Of a stretch of 64,000 nt of DNA, positions 52,546-60,283 are shown piece by piece. The notes under the pieces were generated by a model that worked only from the letters and a program-made list of their open reading frames with translations, was not told where the DNA came from and did no database searches. The DNA is taken from NCBI RefSeq assembly GCF_011927835.1, contig NZ_JAATJH010000001.1, forward strand, positions 1,255,104 to 1,319,103, written 5' to 3'. Numbering within the stretch: position 1 is the first letter of the stretch; each line of letters begins with the position of its first letter. A program made the translations under genes and the position numbers. Origin of the DNA: Neolewinella antarctica. Lineage in GTDB: Bacteria; Bacteroidota; Bacteroidia; Chitinophagales; Saprospiraceae.

Positions 52546-53592
52546 ATGAAAGCGACCATACTCATCATCGAAGACAGCGAAGACGTGCGGGAAAACCTAG
52601 CGGAAATACTCGAACTGCACGGCTATGAAGTGCGGAGCGAACCCAACGGGTTACTGGGCGCAAAATCAGCCATCGATCTGCCACCGGATTTGATTCTGTG
52701 TGACGTAATGATGCCGGAACTCGACGGCTTCGGCGTACTCAACCTCCTCAGTGAAAACGCCCGTACCGAAGCCATCCCCTTCGTCTTCATCACCGCCAAA
52801 ACGGAAATGGAAGACATCCGCCGCGGTATGAACCTGGGGGCGGACGACTACATCACTAAACCATTCTACAAAGACGAACTACTGAACGTCATTGAAACAA
52901 GGCTGAAGAAAGCAGCCACCCGGACCACCGCTGAAATCAGCACCAAAACGGTCCACCTGAGCGACCCCCGGGGCGGCCACGCCCGGCTGGAGGCCGCTTT
53001 CGACAAACTGGGAAAACAAAAGAAATACGAAGCCTGCGCGACCATCATTCGCGAAGGAGAATTCCCACATTTCATCTTTCGCGTGACGGAAGGCCGGGTC
53101 CACCTCAGCCGCTCCCACGAGCACGGCCGGAATTACATCATCGCGGAATTAGGTGCGGGAGAAGTATTCGGCGTACCGTCTATTCTGGAACGCGCACCGT
53201 ACCACTACACCGCCCGCGCCGCTTCCGGTGGGTCGACCCTCCAGGCCCTGCCCACCAATCACTTGCTACGGCTCCTGAATACGGATCGCACCGTCACGGA
53301 AGCCCTCATGCACCTGATGGCGGGGCGGGTCGTCAGCCACGGGGACCGCCTCGTCCACCAAGCCTACGACAGCGTGCGGCGGCGGACGGCCCTGGTGCTC
53401 TGTGATCTCCACGATAAATATGACGGCGAGGGAATAGCGCTCTCCCGGGACGAACTGGCCCAAATGGTGGGAACAACCAAAGAGAGCGTGATCAGGGCCC
53501 TCTCCGATTTTAAGCGGGAGGAGTTGATTGAATTAAGGGGCAAGGAAGTAGCCGTAGTAGACGTAGAAAATTTACGTGGTTTGCTCGTCTAG
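52546..53592 (+). CDS. response regulator: receiver fused to Crp/Fnr DNA-binding module
   Basis: The 348-aa protein has a receiver domain (1-120: acidic pair Glu9-Asp10, phosphoacceptor Asp53 in LCDVMMPELDG, Thr83, Lys105 in YITKPF), a cyclic-nucleotide-type beta roll (about 145-265, GEFPHFIFRVTEGRVHLS, ELGAGEVFGVPSIL) and a Crp winged helix (about 275-345). In the recognition helix GTTKESVIRAL, Glu313 and Arg317 keep the Glu-x3-Arg spacing of Fnr and FixK, which read TGA. No Fnr-type cysteines are present, so oxygen input should come from the kinase. It thus combines FixJ and FixK roles in one polypeptide. Confidence 0.92.
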   Translation: MKATILIIEDSEDVRENLAEILELHGYEVRSEPNGLLGAKSAIDLPPDLILCDVMMPELDGFGVLNLLSENARTEAIPFVFITAKTEMEDIRRGMNLGADDYITKPFYKDELLNVIETRLKKAATRTTAEISTKTVHLSDPRGGHARLEAAFDKLGKQKKYEACATIIREGEFPHFIFRVTEGRVHLSRSHEHGRNYIIAELGAGEVFGVPSILERAPYHYTARAASGGSTLQALPTNHLLRLLNTDRTVTEALMHLMAGRVVSHGDRLVHQAYDSVRRRTALVLCDLHDKYDGEGIALSRDELAQMVGTTKESVIRALSDFKREELIELRGKEVAVVDVENLRGLLV

Positions 53593-54371
53593 GGCTTCAC
53601 CGAATGACCTAGCTGCGGTGAAATTCTATCCGTACGACTAAAGACCTGAATCAACCGTTGAACGGCACCGTCCACTTCCAACGCGATCCTTTCCGCTTCA
53701 CACTGATCATCCTGGCGCACGGCGTTCCGGAATATATTTAATTGGTGTTCTACGGCTGCGTGCGCGTTTTCAAATTTCCGCAGGCGTTCCGGCGTGAACC
53801 CGTAAAGTTGAGCATCCGGTCGTCGCCAGCTAATTTGCCGCCAGGCGCGGCTGACGTCCTCGGCGTAGCTTTCGTAGTCCCGCCACTCCATACCACAAAA
53901 GTCAAACTCACGGGCAATCACCTCGATCTCGTTCCAGGCGGCTAAGAAGTCATAAATGCCCGCGATGTAATACCGTTCCGCGAGAATGGGTTCAGCGGCG
54001 AGCAAGTAGTAGACGGAGCGGTCCACCTGGACGGATGACTGGCCGAGGTTATCCTCCAATATGGATACGCGTGCGTCGCGCAGGGCGAGGCGGGATTGCT
54101 CAAAGAAATAAACGCTGTTGTCATTATCGTCGTCCCGCGTCGCGAAATAAGCGCGCAACTTGCCGGTGGGGAGGGCGTTGATTTCGCGGTCGAGCTGTTG
54201 CATAGCTGTCGCCGCGGCGGTGGCTTCTCCCCGGTGGAGCGCGTAGGCCAGTTCTACGTAAGCTGCTTCGATGGTCAGGCCGTGCCCCAATTCTTCCGTG
54301 GTGCAGGAAACGAGGACGGGTAGCAGGGTAAGTAAGACCGCGGTGAATCGGACAAGCCGTTGACGTCGCAT
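53589..54371 (-). CDS. lipoprotein of unknown function, paralogue 1
   Basis: The 260-aa product has a lipoprotein signal (LLPVLVSC, Cys23). The mature part is all-helical, with FCGMEWRDYESYAEDVSRAWRQI near residues 158-180 followed by a Pro and a short helix to the end. This segment aligns with CLLEWSEYEWFIDMAEQSWEEY of the next gene. The convergent regulator gene overlaps its stop by 4 bp. No enzyme motif is seen. It may act in the periplasm with its paralogue. Confidence 0.7.
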   Translation of the reverse strand: MRRQRLVRFTAVLLTLLPVLVSCTTEELGHGLTIEAAYVELAYALHRGEATAAATAMQQLDREINALPTGKLRAYFATRDDDNDNSVYFFEQSRLALRDARVSILEDNLGQSSVQVDRSVYYLLAAEPILAERYYIAGIYDFLAAWNEIEVIAREFDFCGMEWRDYESYAEDVSRAWRQISWRRPDAQLYGFTPERLRKFENAHAAVEHQLNIFRNAVRQDDQCEAERIALEVDGAVQRLIQVFSRTDRISPQLGHSVKP

Positions 54372-54410
54372 AATAGTTTTGATTGAGGTGAACCCAGCGA
54401 GCGCAAACTG

Positions 54411-55163
54411 TTACAGTGGGTTCTCGGCGAGATCACCTGCTTGCGGATAGTCCGTAATCGTGGCCAGGTAATCAAAAAAAAGGTCGTTGATCACTCGGCT
54501 GGCGGGCCCTGCCAGGAGGTGATCGGAAGCATCCAGGTCTTTCTTGAAGTCTGCTAAACTCCGGGTTAATTCAAGACTCTCCGCTTCGGTCAGCGCCGCC
54601 TGGGTTCCGTAGCCGGGGAAAAGCGTCTCGGCGTACCGGGGGCGGCTGCGCAAGTATTCCTCCCAGGACTGCTCGGCCATGTCGATGAACCATTCGTATT
54701 CACTCCATTCCAACAGGCAAAGCATATCGTCATTACTGGCCTCGGTGACGTTGTGCCAGTAATAATAGAATTCATACAGGTGGTCGGTAGGTTGGTCGTA
54801 GCCAAAGCGGGGGCGCAACGTACGCAGCTGGTTCTGGATTAGCTGGACGGCAATCGTTGCCCCGGGCCGATCCTTCTTGGAGATCGACGTTTGCAGGCTA
54901 TTCACCCAAAACCCGGCGAAAGCTACCGATTCCTTGATCTCCAGGTGCATGGGTACCGCACCGTAATGACCTCCCAGCAACCTCCAATCCTCACCGGTGC
55001 GTTGTCCGTAATATTCGGCAAGTTTGGGATCGTCACGTTCTAAGGCAACCCAGGTGAGCAGCAGGTCACGTTCAAAAGTTTCCATTTCTTGCACCTGGTC
55101 GTTGGTGCAGGCGCTGGCGTAGAAGCCAAGAAAGAGTACCGAGAAGAGCACGCGTACGGACAT
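54411..55163 (-). CDS. lipoprotein of unknown function, paralogue 2
   Basis: The 250-aa product has a lipoprotein signal (FYASAC, Cys19). It is helical, with paired Tyr-rich segments (HLYEFYYYWHNVTEAS) and the Trp/Tyr/Cys segment shared with paralogue 1. It lies 39 bp upstream of that gene on the same strand and is probably its operon partner. Both flank the REC-Crp regulator and the stress protein cluster, so induction under low oxygen is possible but not shown. Confidence 0.7.
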   Translation of the reverse strand: MSVRVLFSVLFLGFYASACTNDQVQEMETFERDLLLTWVALERDDPKLAEYYGQRTGEDWRLLGGHYGAVPMHLEIKESVAFAGFWVNSLQTSISKKDRPGATIAVQLIQNQLRTLRPRFGYDQPTDHLYEFYYYWHNVTEASNDDMLCLLEWSEYEWFIDMAEQSWEEYLRSRPRYAETLFPGYGTQAALTEAESLELTRSLADFKKDLDASDHLLAGPASRVINDLFFDYLATITDYPQAGDLAENPL

Positions 55164-55232
55164 GGACTAAGATATTTATCCGCACCGGGCGGCAATGAAC
55201 GTATTAATTAGCTTTTGCGAACAACCCAAGCC

Positions 55233-56093
55233 CTATTTCAGTGGCATAATGAGTAAAGGGCTGAGCGCGGTATCGATGACCACCGTCTTGCGCGAAGTTC
55301 CAAAGAGGCGACCAAGGAAACTACGCCGGTGGTTGCCGAGTACCAGTAAGTCAATATCATTTTTGTGGACGTACTCGAGCAAAGACACCGCCGTAGTGCT
55401 TTGCTTCAGAATATTTACTTCCACCGGATACCCTGGAAAACCAGATTCGAGAAATTCCATCATAAGTTTAACCTCCCGGCAGAACGCCGTCTCATCACTT
55501 ACGTCCTGCACGTGCGCTAAGTGTATTTCGGGCTTCAGGGCAAGGCGGAGATGATTAAAACCAATCGAGAGTTGCTGCAGGGTATCCGCGTTATCAAAAG
55601 CCAGCGCAACCTTCCGGGGCGCCGCGCCTGCGTAATCTTCGGGAATAAGGAGCACCGGGCAAGCCGCGCGTTCCGCCACCTCCCGGGCGATACTGCCAAA
55701 CAGCGGGGTGACGGCGGATACATTACCCGTCCCTACCCCACCCATGATGATTAGTTGCGTCCCCTTTCGCTTACTCAACGCAATGAGCTCCCTGGCTGGT
55801 GACCCGACGATTTCCCGGCTGCTCACGGTCAGGTCCTCCGGCGTCATTTCCGGTCCGTCGACCACGCAAGGCTGCTGAATGGCCGAAGCGATCAGTTCAT
55901 TAATTCGGCGGTGGATTTGTAACGACACCTCGGCGCTGCCCTTACGAATAGAGTTATTCAGAGAGTGACTAGTACCATCGTGAATGTGAACTACCTCAAT
56001 ATCGATACCAGTAGCTTCCGCAATCCCCTGGGCGTATCGCAGCGCGGCGGCGGAAGTAGTTGAAAAGTCAGTTGGGACAATTATTGTATTCAT
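55233..56093 (-). CDS. universal stress protein, two tandem domains (1)
   Basis: ATG 56091-56093 gives 286 aa starting MNTIIVPTDFSTTSAAALRYA. Two UspA-like domains lie in tandem (about 1-145 and 150-286). The first has the ATP-site-like loop MGGVGTGNVSAVTPLFGS; the second keeps LLVLGNHRR and the strand LLIMPLK. Tandem-domain Usp proteins help survival under low oxygen and energy stress. Three Fnr-type palindromes lie 56-149 bp upstream of its start. It is divergent from the next Usp gene. Confidence 0.92.
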   Translation of the reverse strand: MNTIIVPTDFSTTSAAALRYAQGIAEATGIDIEVVHIHDGTSHSLNNSIRKGSAEVSLQIHRRINELIASAIQQPCVVDGPEMTPEDLTVSSREIVGSPARELIALSKRKGTQLIIMGGVGTGNVSAVTPLFGSIAREVAERAACPVLLIPEDYAGAAPRKVALAFDNADTLQQLSIGFNHLRLALKPEIHLAHVQDVSDETAFCREVKLMMEFLESGFPGYPVEVNILKQSTTAVSLLEYVHKNDIDLLVLGNHRRSFLGRLFGTSRKTVVIDTALSPLLIMPLK

Positions 56094-56148
56094 GGACTTT
56101 CTGTGTTTGGTGTGCCCCAAATGTCCGTAGCTACGTGGCGATAATGCA

Positions 56149-56160
56149 TGACCGTCGTCA
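56149..56160. promoter_or_regulatory. TGAC-N4-GTCA palindrome upstream of usp 1
   Basis: TGACCGTCGTCA, 55 bp before the usp 1 start. It keeps the TGA/TCA outer bases and differs from the TGAT-N4-ATCA form in the fourth base of each half. Confidence 0.5.
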
Positions 56161-56208
56161 CCGGGGGCGCTGATATAGTGCAGACCGGAGAGCGCTTGAC
56201 CCCTACGG

Positions 56209-56220
56209 TGATTATTATCA
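56209..56220. promoter_or_regulatory. Fnr/FixK-type palindrome upstream of usp 1
   Basis: TGATTATTATCA, perfect TGAT-N4-ATCA, in the 586-bp space between divergent usp 1 and usp 2. Confidence 0.72.
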
Positions 56221-56230
56221 GTTTATGGAT

Positions 56231-56242
56231 TGACGGGGGTCA
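56231..56242. promoter_or_regulatory. TGAC-N4-GTCA palindrome upstream of usp 1
   Basis: TGACGGGGGTCA, 10 bp beyond the perfect site at 56209. Confidence 0.48.
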
Positions 56243-56337
56243 TTCGGTTCACCGTGCCTAAGCGCCAAATTTGTTGTGGGCGAAGCATATAAGGTGACGT
56301 AGAGGAATTTATCTTAGTACAAATGTGGCCAAAATAA

Positions 56338-56624
56338 GGGAACACAAAAGACACAAAATAAATAACACAAGCACCATACTACTGGACATTTTCCCCGGAC
56401 GCTTGGAGGACCTCAACAATTTCGCCTTCGGCTTCACGGCAGAGGACGCTCCAAGGTCCTCAAGTAGAATTTTAGAACCTTGGAGCGTCTCGAAACTAAA
56501 GCGTAGCGAAGGGTTTCGAGTCCTCCAAGCGTCCAATTTGAAAATGTCCAGTAGTGTGCACAAGCACATAAAAAGTGCGCTTATATCGTCCGTGTTTTTT
56601 GTGTTCAAAACTCAGCTCAACGCG
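56338..56624. repeat. nested inverted-repeat element
   Basis: The core 56378-56555 has ends ACTACTGGACATTTT and AAAATGTCCAGTAGT, then a second pair GGACGCTTGGAGGAC/GTCCTCCAAGCGTCC, then an inner hairpin GCTCCAAGGTCCTC.../...ACCTTGGAGC. Outer flanks AACACAAAAGACACAAAAT and GTGTTTTTTGTGTTC also pair and recall the GCCACA-type hairpins. There is no transposase gene. Confidence 0.85.
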
Positions 56625-56679
56625 TGCTGGAAAACACCGGGCAGACAGTATTAATTAATGGCGTAAAATATCGTACAAA

Positions 56680-57546
56680 ATGAAAAAGATCATTGTCCCC
56701 ATCGATTTTTCCGACACCTCCGCGAACGCCCTACGCTACGCTTGTTACCTCGCGGACGTCACTTGCTACGACCTCGAGGCCGTGCACGCCTACGATGGCT
56801 ACGACGAGCAGGGCACTGATTTCATAGTCGTGCGCGGGAGCGCGCACGTCCACCAGCGTATCCACCAACGCGTTGCTGATTTCGTAGCCGATAATTCGTC
56901 CGTCGTTACCCTCTCCGGCATTCCCGATGTCACCGACGAATCGCCTTCCATCGTAGTTCGGGACATTATCGGCAGTGCCGTACGGGTACTACTGGATCAG
57001 AGTGAACGGGAGGACGTAGCGTTCATCGTGATGGGCGGCGTTGGCTCCGGGCGGGATAGTAGGGTTACCCCGGTATTCGGGAGCGTGGCCAGAGCGGTCA
57101 CCCAGCGGGCGAAGTGCCCGGTTTTATTGATTCCCGCGAATGCCGGCACCCCAAAAATTAACGTGGCCGCCATCGCCTTCGATACCGTCACCAGGCTGGA
57201 AGCACTCAGTAGCAAAACTAAACTACTGCGTAACGCACTTGCTCTGCGGATGCACTTCGTCCACGTTGAGCACCGGGACGATTCGAAGGAACGGACCACC
57301 GAAAAGAAGCTATTAACAAATATGGTGGCGGGGCACTTTCCCGAATATGACGTCGAAGTAGACATTCTCCCGGCCGGTGACCCCAGCGATCGCCTGCTCG
57401 ATTATACCCTGGAGCGAGACGTTGACCTATTAATTCTCGGCCGGCGCAAATCCAATGCTTTTCTGCGGTTCTTCGTGAGCTCCGCGTCATCCGTTTTAGC
57501 CGGGGAGGGCGGCCTGCCCATGCTCATCGTTCCCCTTGATGAATAA
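56680..57546 (+). CDS. universal stress protein, two tandem domains (2)
   Basis: The 288-aa product begins MKKIIVPIDFSDTSANALRYA and has two Usp domains. The first has MGGVGSGRDSRVTPVFGS, close to usp 1 and usp 3, so these three form one subgroup. The second ends LLILGRRKSNAFLRF...LIVPLDE. The promoter should lie between the nested inverted-repeat element and 56680. It is followed by a 418-bp gap with repeats. Confidence 0.92.
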   Translation: MKKIIVPIDFSDTSANALRYACYLADVTCYDLEAVHAYDGYDEQGTDFIVVRGSAHVHQRIHQRVADFVADNSSVVTLSGIPDVTDESPSIVVRDIIGSAVRVLLDQSEREDVAFIVMGGVGSGRDSRVTPVFGSVARAVTQRAKCPVLLIPANAGTPKINVAAIAFDTVTRLEALSSKTKLLRNALALRMHFVHVEHRDDSKERTTEKKLLTNMVAGHFPEYDVEVDILPAGDPSDRLLDYTLERDVDLLILGRRKSNAFLRFFVSSASSVLAGEGGLPMLIVPLDE

Positions 57547-57593
57547 TTCACGGCTATTCGAAAGTTTATTTAAATCATTATCATCACTCCTTT

Positions 57594-57609
57594 GCGCGGC
57601 CGCGGGTGC
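57594..57609 (+). repeat. dispersed 16-bp GC repeat, copy 12
   Basis: GCGCGGCCGCGGGTGC, one change from consensus, flanked by TTT and AAAG so that the whole (CTTTGC...GCAAAG) is an imperfect palindrome. Confidence 0.78.
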
Positions 57610-57701
57610 AAAGAAAATACGCCGGAGCGGTGGATTGTGGCGTATTCCCCTGGCTCAACCAATAAACAGGGCACCTGTGACCGCGCATGCCCTCCCTATT
57701 C

Positions 57702-57840
57702 ACTGATGTTAAGTAGGTTATTTCGCCACATAAACACAAAAGCACAAAAATTGGTGTACGGCTATGCCGAAGCACCTTTTACTTACTTTTGTGTGTTTTT
57801 ACGTTTATGTGGCATAATCCGGTTGCGTAAGGTCAGTTAT
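57702..57840. repeat. long-hairpin element (GCCACA family)
   Basis: Ends ACTGATGTTAAGTAGG and GCGTAAGGTCAGTTA, arms CGCCACATAAACACAAAAGC and its partner. It is nearly identical in the interior to the element at 63066-63206. It lies between usp 2 and usp 3. A weak Fnr-like site TGTCATATATCA follows at 57864-57875, 90 bp before usp 3. Confidence 0.9.
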
Positions 57841-57964
57841 TCATTAAGAATCATCACGCGCCCTGTCATATATCACCTTATTCGGTCGGTATTGTCTCTA
57901 TCTTATTTGGCAAGAGCCAAGTTATATCGATTTAATCAATAACTCTGACAAAACTAGCCAAACC

Positions 57965-58876
57965 ATGAGTACTTTAATTGTAGCCGTTGACTTTTCCAAA
58001 ACCTCCGCTTCCGCCGTAACCTTTGGTTGCTACCTGGCGGAAACCCTTAACCTTACTTTAGAGATTGTCCACTACATCGATCCGTTACGGAGTGGCGATA
58101 AGCTATTCACTTCCAATGATTACGAATTACGACGAAATGAATTAGAACCCGAACTAGAAGCCTTTGCCCGAAAACACTGCAAACCAGCCGTAGAAAAAGC
58201 GACCGGCTACGCCAGGCAGATGACCGCCTTCAACATATCGACCATTACCGGCGACGCCGCACGTGGCTTACTGAAACGCACGAAGGAGCCTAATACAGCG
58301 CTCGTCGTACTGGGTGGCGTCGGTGCGGGGGCGGGCGCGCACCCGCCGGGGTATTACGGAAGCGTAGCGAATACCGTGGCGCTGGACGGTAAGTGTCCGG
58401 TGATCTTAATTCCGCGCGATTATGGTCCGGTGACGGTTGAACGCTTAGCCATTGCGTTTGACGAGGCTTCCGAAGTACTGAAAATCAGTAGTTTCGCTCG
58501 TTCCGTTATTCGGGCGCTGAAGCCAGACGTTCGATTCGTCCACGTCAAGGAGCATGATTGGAAGTGGGAGTTTGATAACGAAAACGAGTTCCTTTCCCTG
58601 GCCTGGGGGCCGGATTTTCCAAGTTATACCTTCCATTTCGATGCCATCGAGGAAGGCATCATGGTGGGAGATTTGCTGGATTATTCGCTAATCCACCGCA
58701 TCGATTTACTCGTCATCGGAGGCAAGCGACGGGGATTCTGGCGTAATTTATTTGATTCTAAAAATATCATGGGTATCGTTAAAGAAGCAAAAGTGCCTTT
58801 GCTGATCGTACCTTTCATGAAGCCTAAGGGAAAAGACGAATTGGTGCGTGACCATAAATTAGTCGAATATAATTAA
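57965..58876 (+). CDS. universal stress protein, two tandem domains (3)
   Basis: The 303-aa product begins MSTLIVAVDFSKTSASAVTFG. Domain 1 has LGGVGAGAGAHPPGYYGSVA, a longer and modified ATP-type loop; domain 2 ends LLVIGGKRRGFWRN...LLIVPFMKPKGKDEL. It is the most diverged member of the subgroup with usp 1 and usp 2. It is followed by MITE copy B. Confidence 0.9.
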   Translation: MSTLIVAVDFSKTSASAVTFGCYLAETLNLTLEIVHYIDPLRSGDKLFTSNDYELRRNELEPELEAFARKHCKPAVEKATGYARQMTAFNISTITGDAARGLLKRTKEPNTALVVLGGVGAGAGAHPPGYYGSVANTVALDGKCPVILIPRDYGPVTVERLAIAFDEASEVLKISSFARSVIRALKPDVRFVHVKEHDWKWEFDNENEFLSLAWGPDFPSYTFHFDAIEEGIMVGDLLDYSLIHRIDLLVIGGKRRGFWRNLFDSKNIMGIVKEAKVPLLIVPFMKPKGKDELVRDHKLVEYN

Positions 58877-58907
58877 CCCAAGGCCAGCGCCCGACGAAAC
58901 CGATTAT

Positions 58908-59063
58908 TTTAAGTAATAGGACAATATTATCGTAACATTTTGACGAGCGCAGCGAGCTGCCTCATCTCCCCTCTACCTTTGGACCTCCGTAGGAAGCAGC
59001 GAAGCTAAAGGGGCCGGGGGAGAGGGTTGTAAGATGTATGTTTAATATTGTCCAAGCACTTAC
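58908..59063 (+). repeat. MITE-like element, copy B
   Basis: The core 58919-59053 starts GGACAATATTATCGTAACATT and ends TGTTTAATATTGTCC. It is the inverse of copy A (23663-23789): same ends, same CTCATCTCCCCTCT and GGGGGAGAGGG interior. Flanks TAAGTAAT and AAGCACTTA extend the inverted ends, giving about 20-bp imperfect termini. Confidence 0.88.
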
Positions 59064-59080
59064 CTCACCACTTTAATTTA

Positions 59081-59222
59081 TTAGCTGACACGCAACCAGA
59101 TTTTGCCACATAAACACAGAACCACAAAAGCGTAGGCGAAAGATGCTTCGGCGTAGCCGAAAAGAGTTTTTCCGTGCTTTTGTGTTTATGTGGCTGATTA
59201 ATCTGCGAAATATCAATTATTA
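59081..59222. repeat. long-hairpin element (GCCACA family)
   Basis: Arms TTGCCACATAAACACAGAACC and GTGCTTTTGTGTTTATGTGGC; an inner stem CGGCGTAGCCG. It starts TTAGCTGACACGCAACCAG and ends GCGAAATATCAATTAT, 20 bp before the usp 4 start. Its interior matches the element at 63499. Confidence 0.9.
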
Positions 59223-59241
59223 GTTCAAAATTATCCACTTC

Positions 59242-60090
59242 ATGCAATCGATCGATTCCATACTTGTCCCGCTCGACCTATCAAAGGTATCCGCCAACGC
59301 ACTTCGCTACGCGCTCCGCCTCGCCGACCAACTGGACGCCGGCATCGACTTGCTTCACGTCGTCCCCGACGACAACGGCAGCTTACTTTCCGTAAGCCTG
59401 ACGGCGCAACACGTCGAAAACAGTAAGGAGAAAATGATGGATTTCTTTACGCAGGCGGTGACCGCCACGTCCGGCCAGTTGCAACACATCCCCGCCGTTC
59501 AGTCCTACGCCGTTGTCGGCAACGTCCGCGCTACCATCCTCCGCCACGCCAAAAACCGGGGCACCGGCCTGATCGTGATGGGTACCGACGGAGCCGATGA
59601 CTTCGCCCGTTCCCTGTTCGGAACGAATACATCCCACCTCGTTAATAAAGCCGTTTGCCCGGTGCTGATCGTACCAAAGGGTTTCGCCTTTCGTCCACTC
59701 CATTCCATTTGCTACGCTACCGATTTAACGCACATCAATACTTTTAAGGCCGGTTTCCTAGTGAAAACCTTGCGAGTATTCGAGCCCCGGCTGGATTTTG
59801 TCCACGTAAAGCAGGGTAAGGACACCAAGGCGGAATTCGACATCGCATTACTACGCCAGCTATTTGACCGACCGGGCTCGGCGGCCGGGACCGGATTTCA
59901 CGTATTAAAAAATAGCGACGTTGCGGAAGAAATCTTTGCTTATGCGGAAGCGAATAATTCGGACCTGGTCGTCATGCACCGCCCCCACCACGGCTGGCTG
60001 AGTCGCTTATTCTTTAAAAGCACGACGCACGATGCCGCGTTGGAGACCACCAGGCCGCTGCTTATTTTACCGGATGAAACGGATGAGTAG
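59242..60090 (+). CDS. universal stress protein, two tandem domains (4)
   Basis: The 282-aa product begins MQSIDSILVPLDLSKVSANA. Its ATP-type loop (VMGTDGADDFARSLFGTNTS) differs from usp 1-3 and pairs it with usp 5. The second domain has LVVMHRPHHGWLSRLFFKS and ends LLILPDETDE. The TAG stop is followed by GCGGAG, similar to the TAGGCGG repeats. Confidence 0.92.
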   Translation: MQSIDSILVPLDLSKVSANALRYALRLADQLDAGIDLLHVVPDDNGSLLSVSLTAQHVENSKEKMMDFFTQAVTATSGQLQHIPAVQSYAVVGNVRATILRHAKNRGTGLIVMGTDGADDFARSLFGTNTSHLVNKAVCPVLIVPKGFAFRPLHSICYATDLTHINTFKAGFLVKTLRVFEPRLDFVHVKQGKDTKAEFDIALLRQLFDRPGSAAGTGFHVLKNSDVAEEIFAYAEANNSDLVVMHRPHHGWLSRLFFKSTTHDAALETTRPLLILPDETDE

Positions 60091-60155
60091 GCGGAGATAT
60101 TTCTAGGCTACTTATTGCGGTTGCGACTACCCATTGTTTTCAGGATAAAAGTTTG

Positions 60156-60171
60156 GCGTGGACGCGGGTGC
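60156..60171 (+). repeat. dispersed 16-bp GC repeat, copy 13
   Basis: GCGTGGACGCGGGTGC, exact consensus, between usp 4 and usp 5. Confidence 0.8.
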
Positions 60172-60219
60172 AAAGTAAGTCAGAACGATCTGGCTTGCCA
60201 CGTAGATCATACTATCTAA

Positions 60220-60231
60220 TGATTTAAATCA
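60220..60231. promoter_or_regulatory. Fnr/FixK-type palindrome upstream of usp 5
   Basis: TGATTTAAATCA, perfect TGAT-N4-ATCA, 52 bp before the usp 5 ATG. Confidence 0.72.
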
Positions 60232-60283
60232 TCTTTTTATCGACCTGTGTTCACTATTTTATGTAGTAATAAATCACCTCCCG

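Noticed and set aside
56094..56679. A hidden gene between usp 1 and usp 2
   Set aside because: Frames on both strands run through the nested inverted-repeat element and have no consistent start or family features.
57584..57775. A 63-residue minus-strand frame beginning MLRHSRTPIFVL
   Set aside because: It lies within the hairpin element and the 16-bp repeat region and has no family features.
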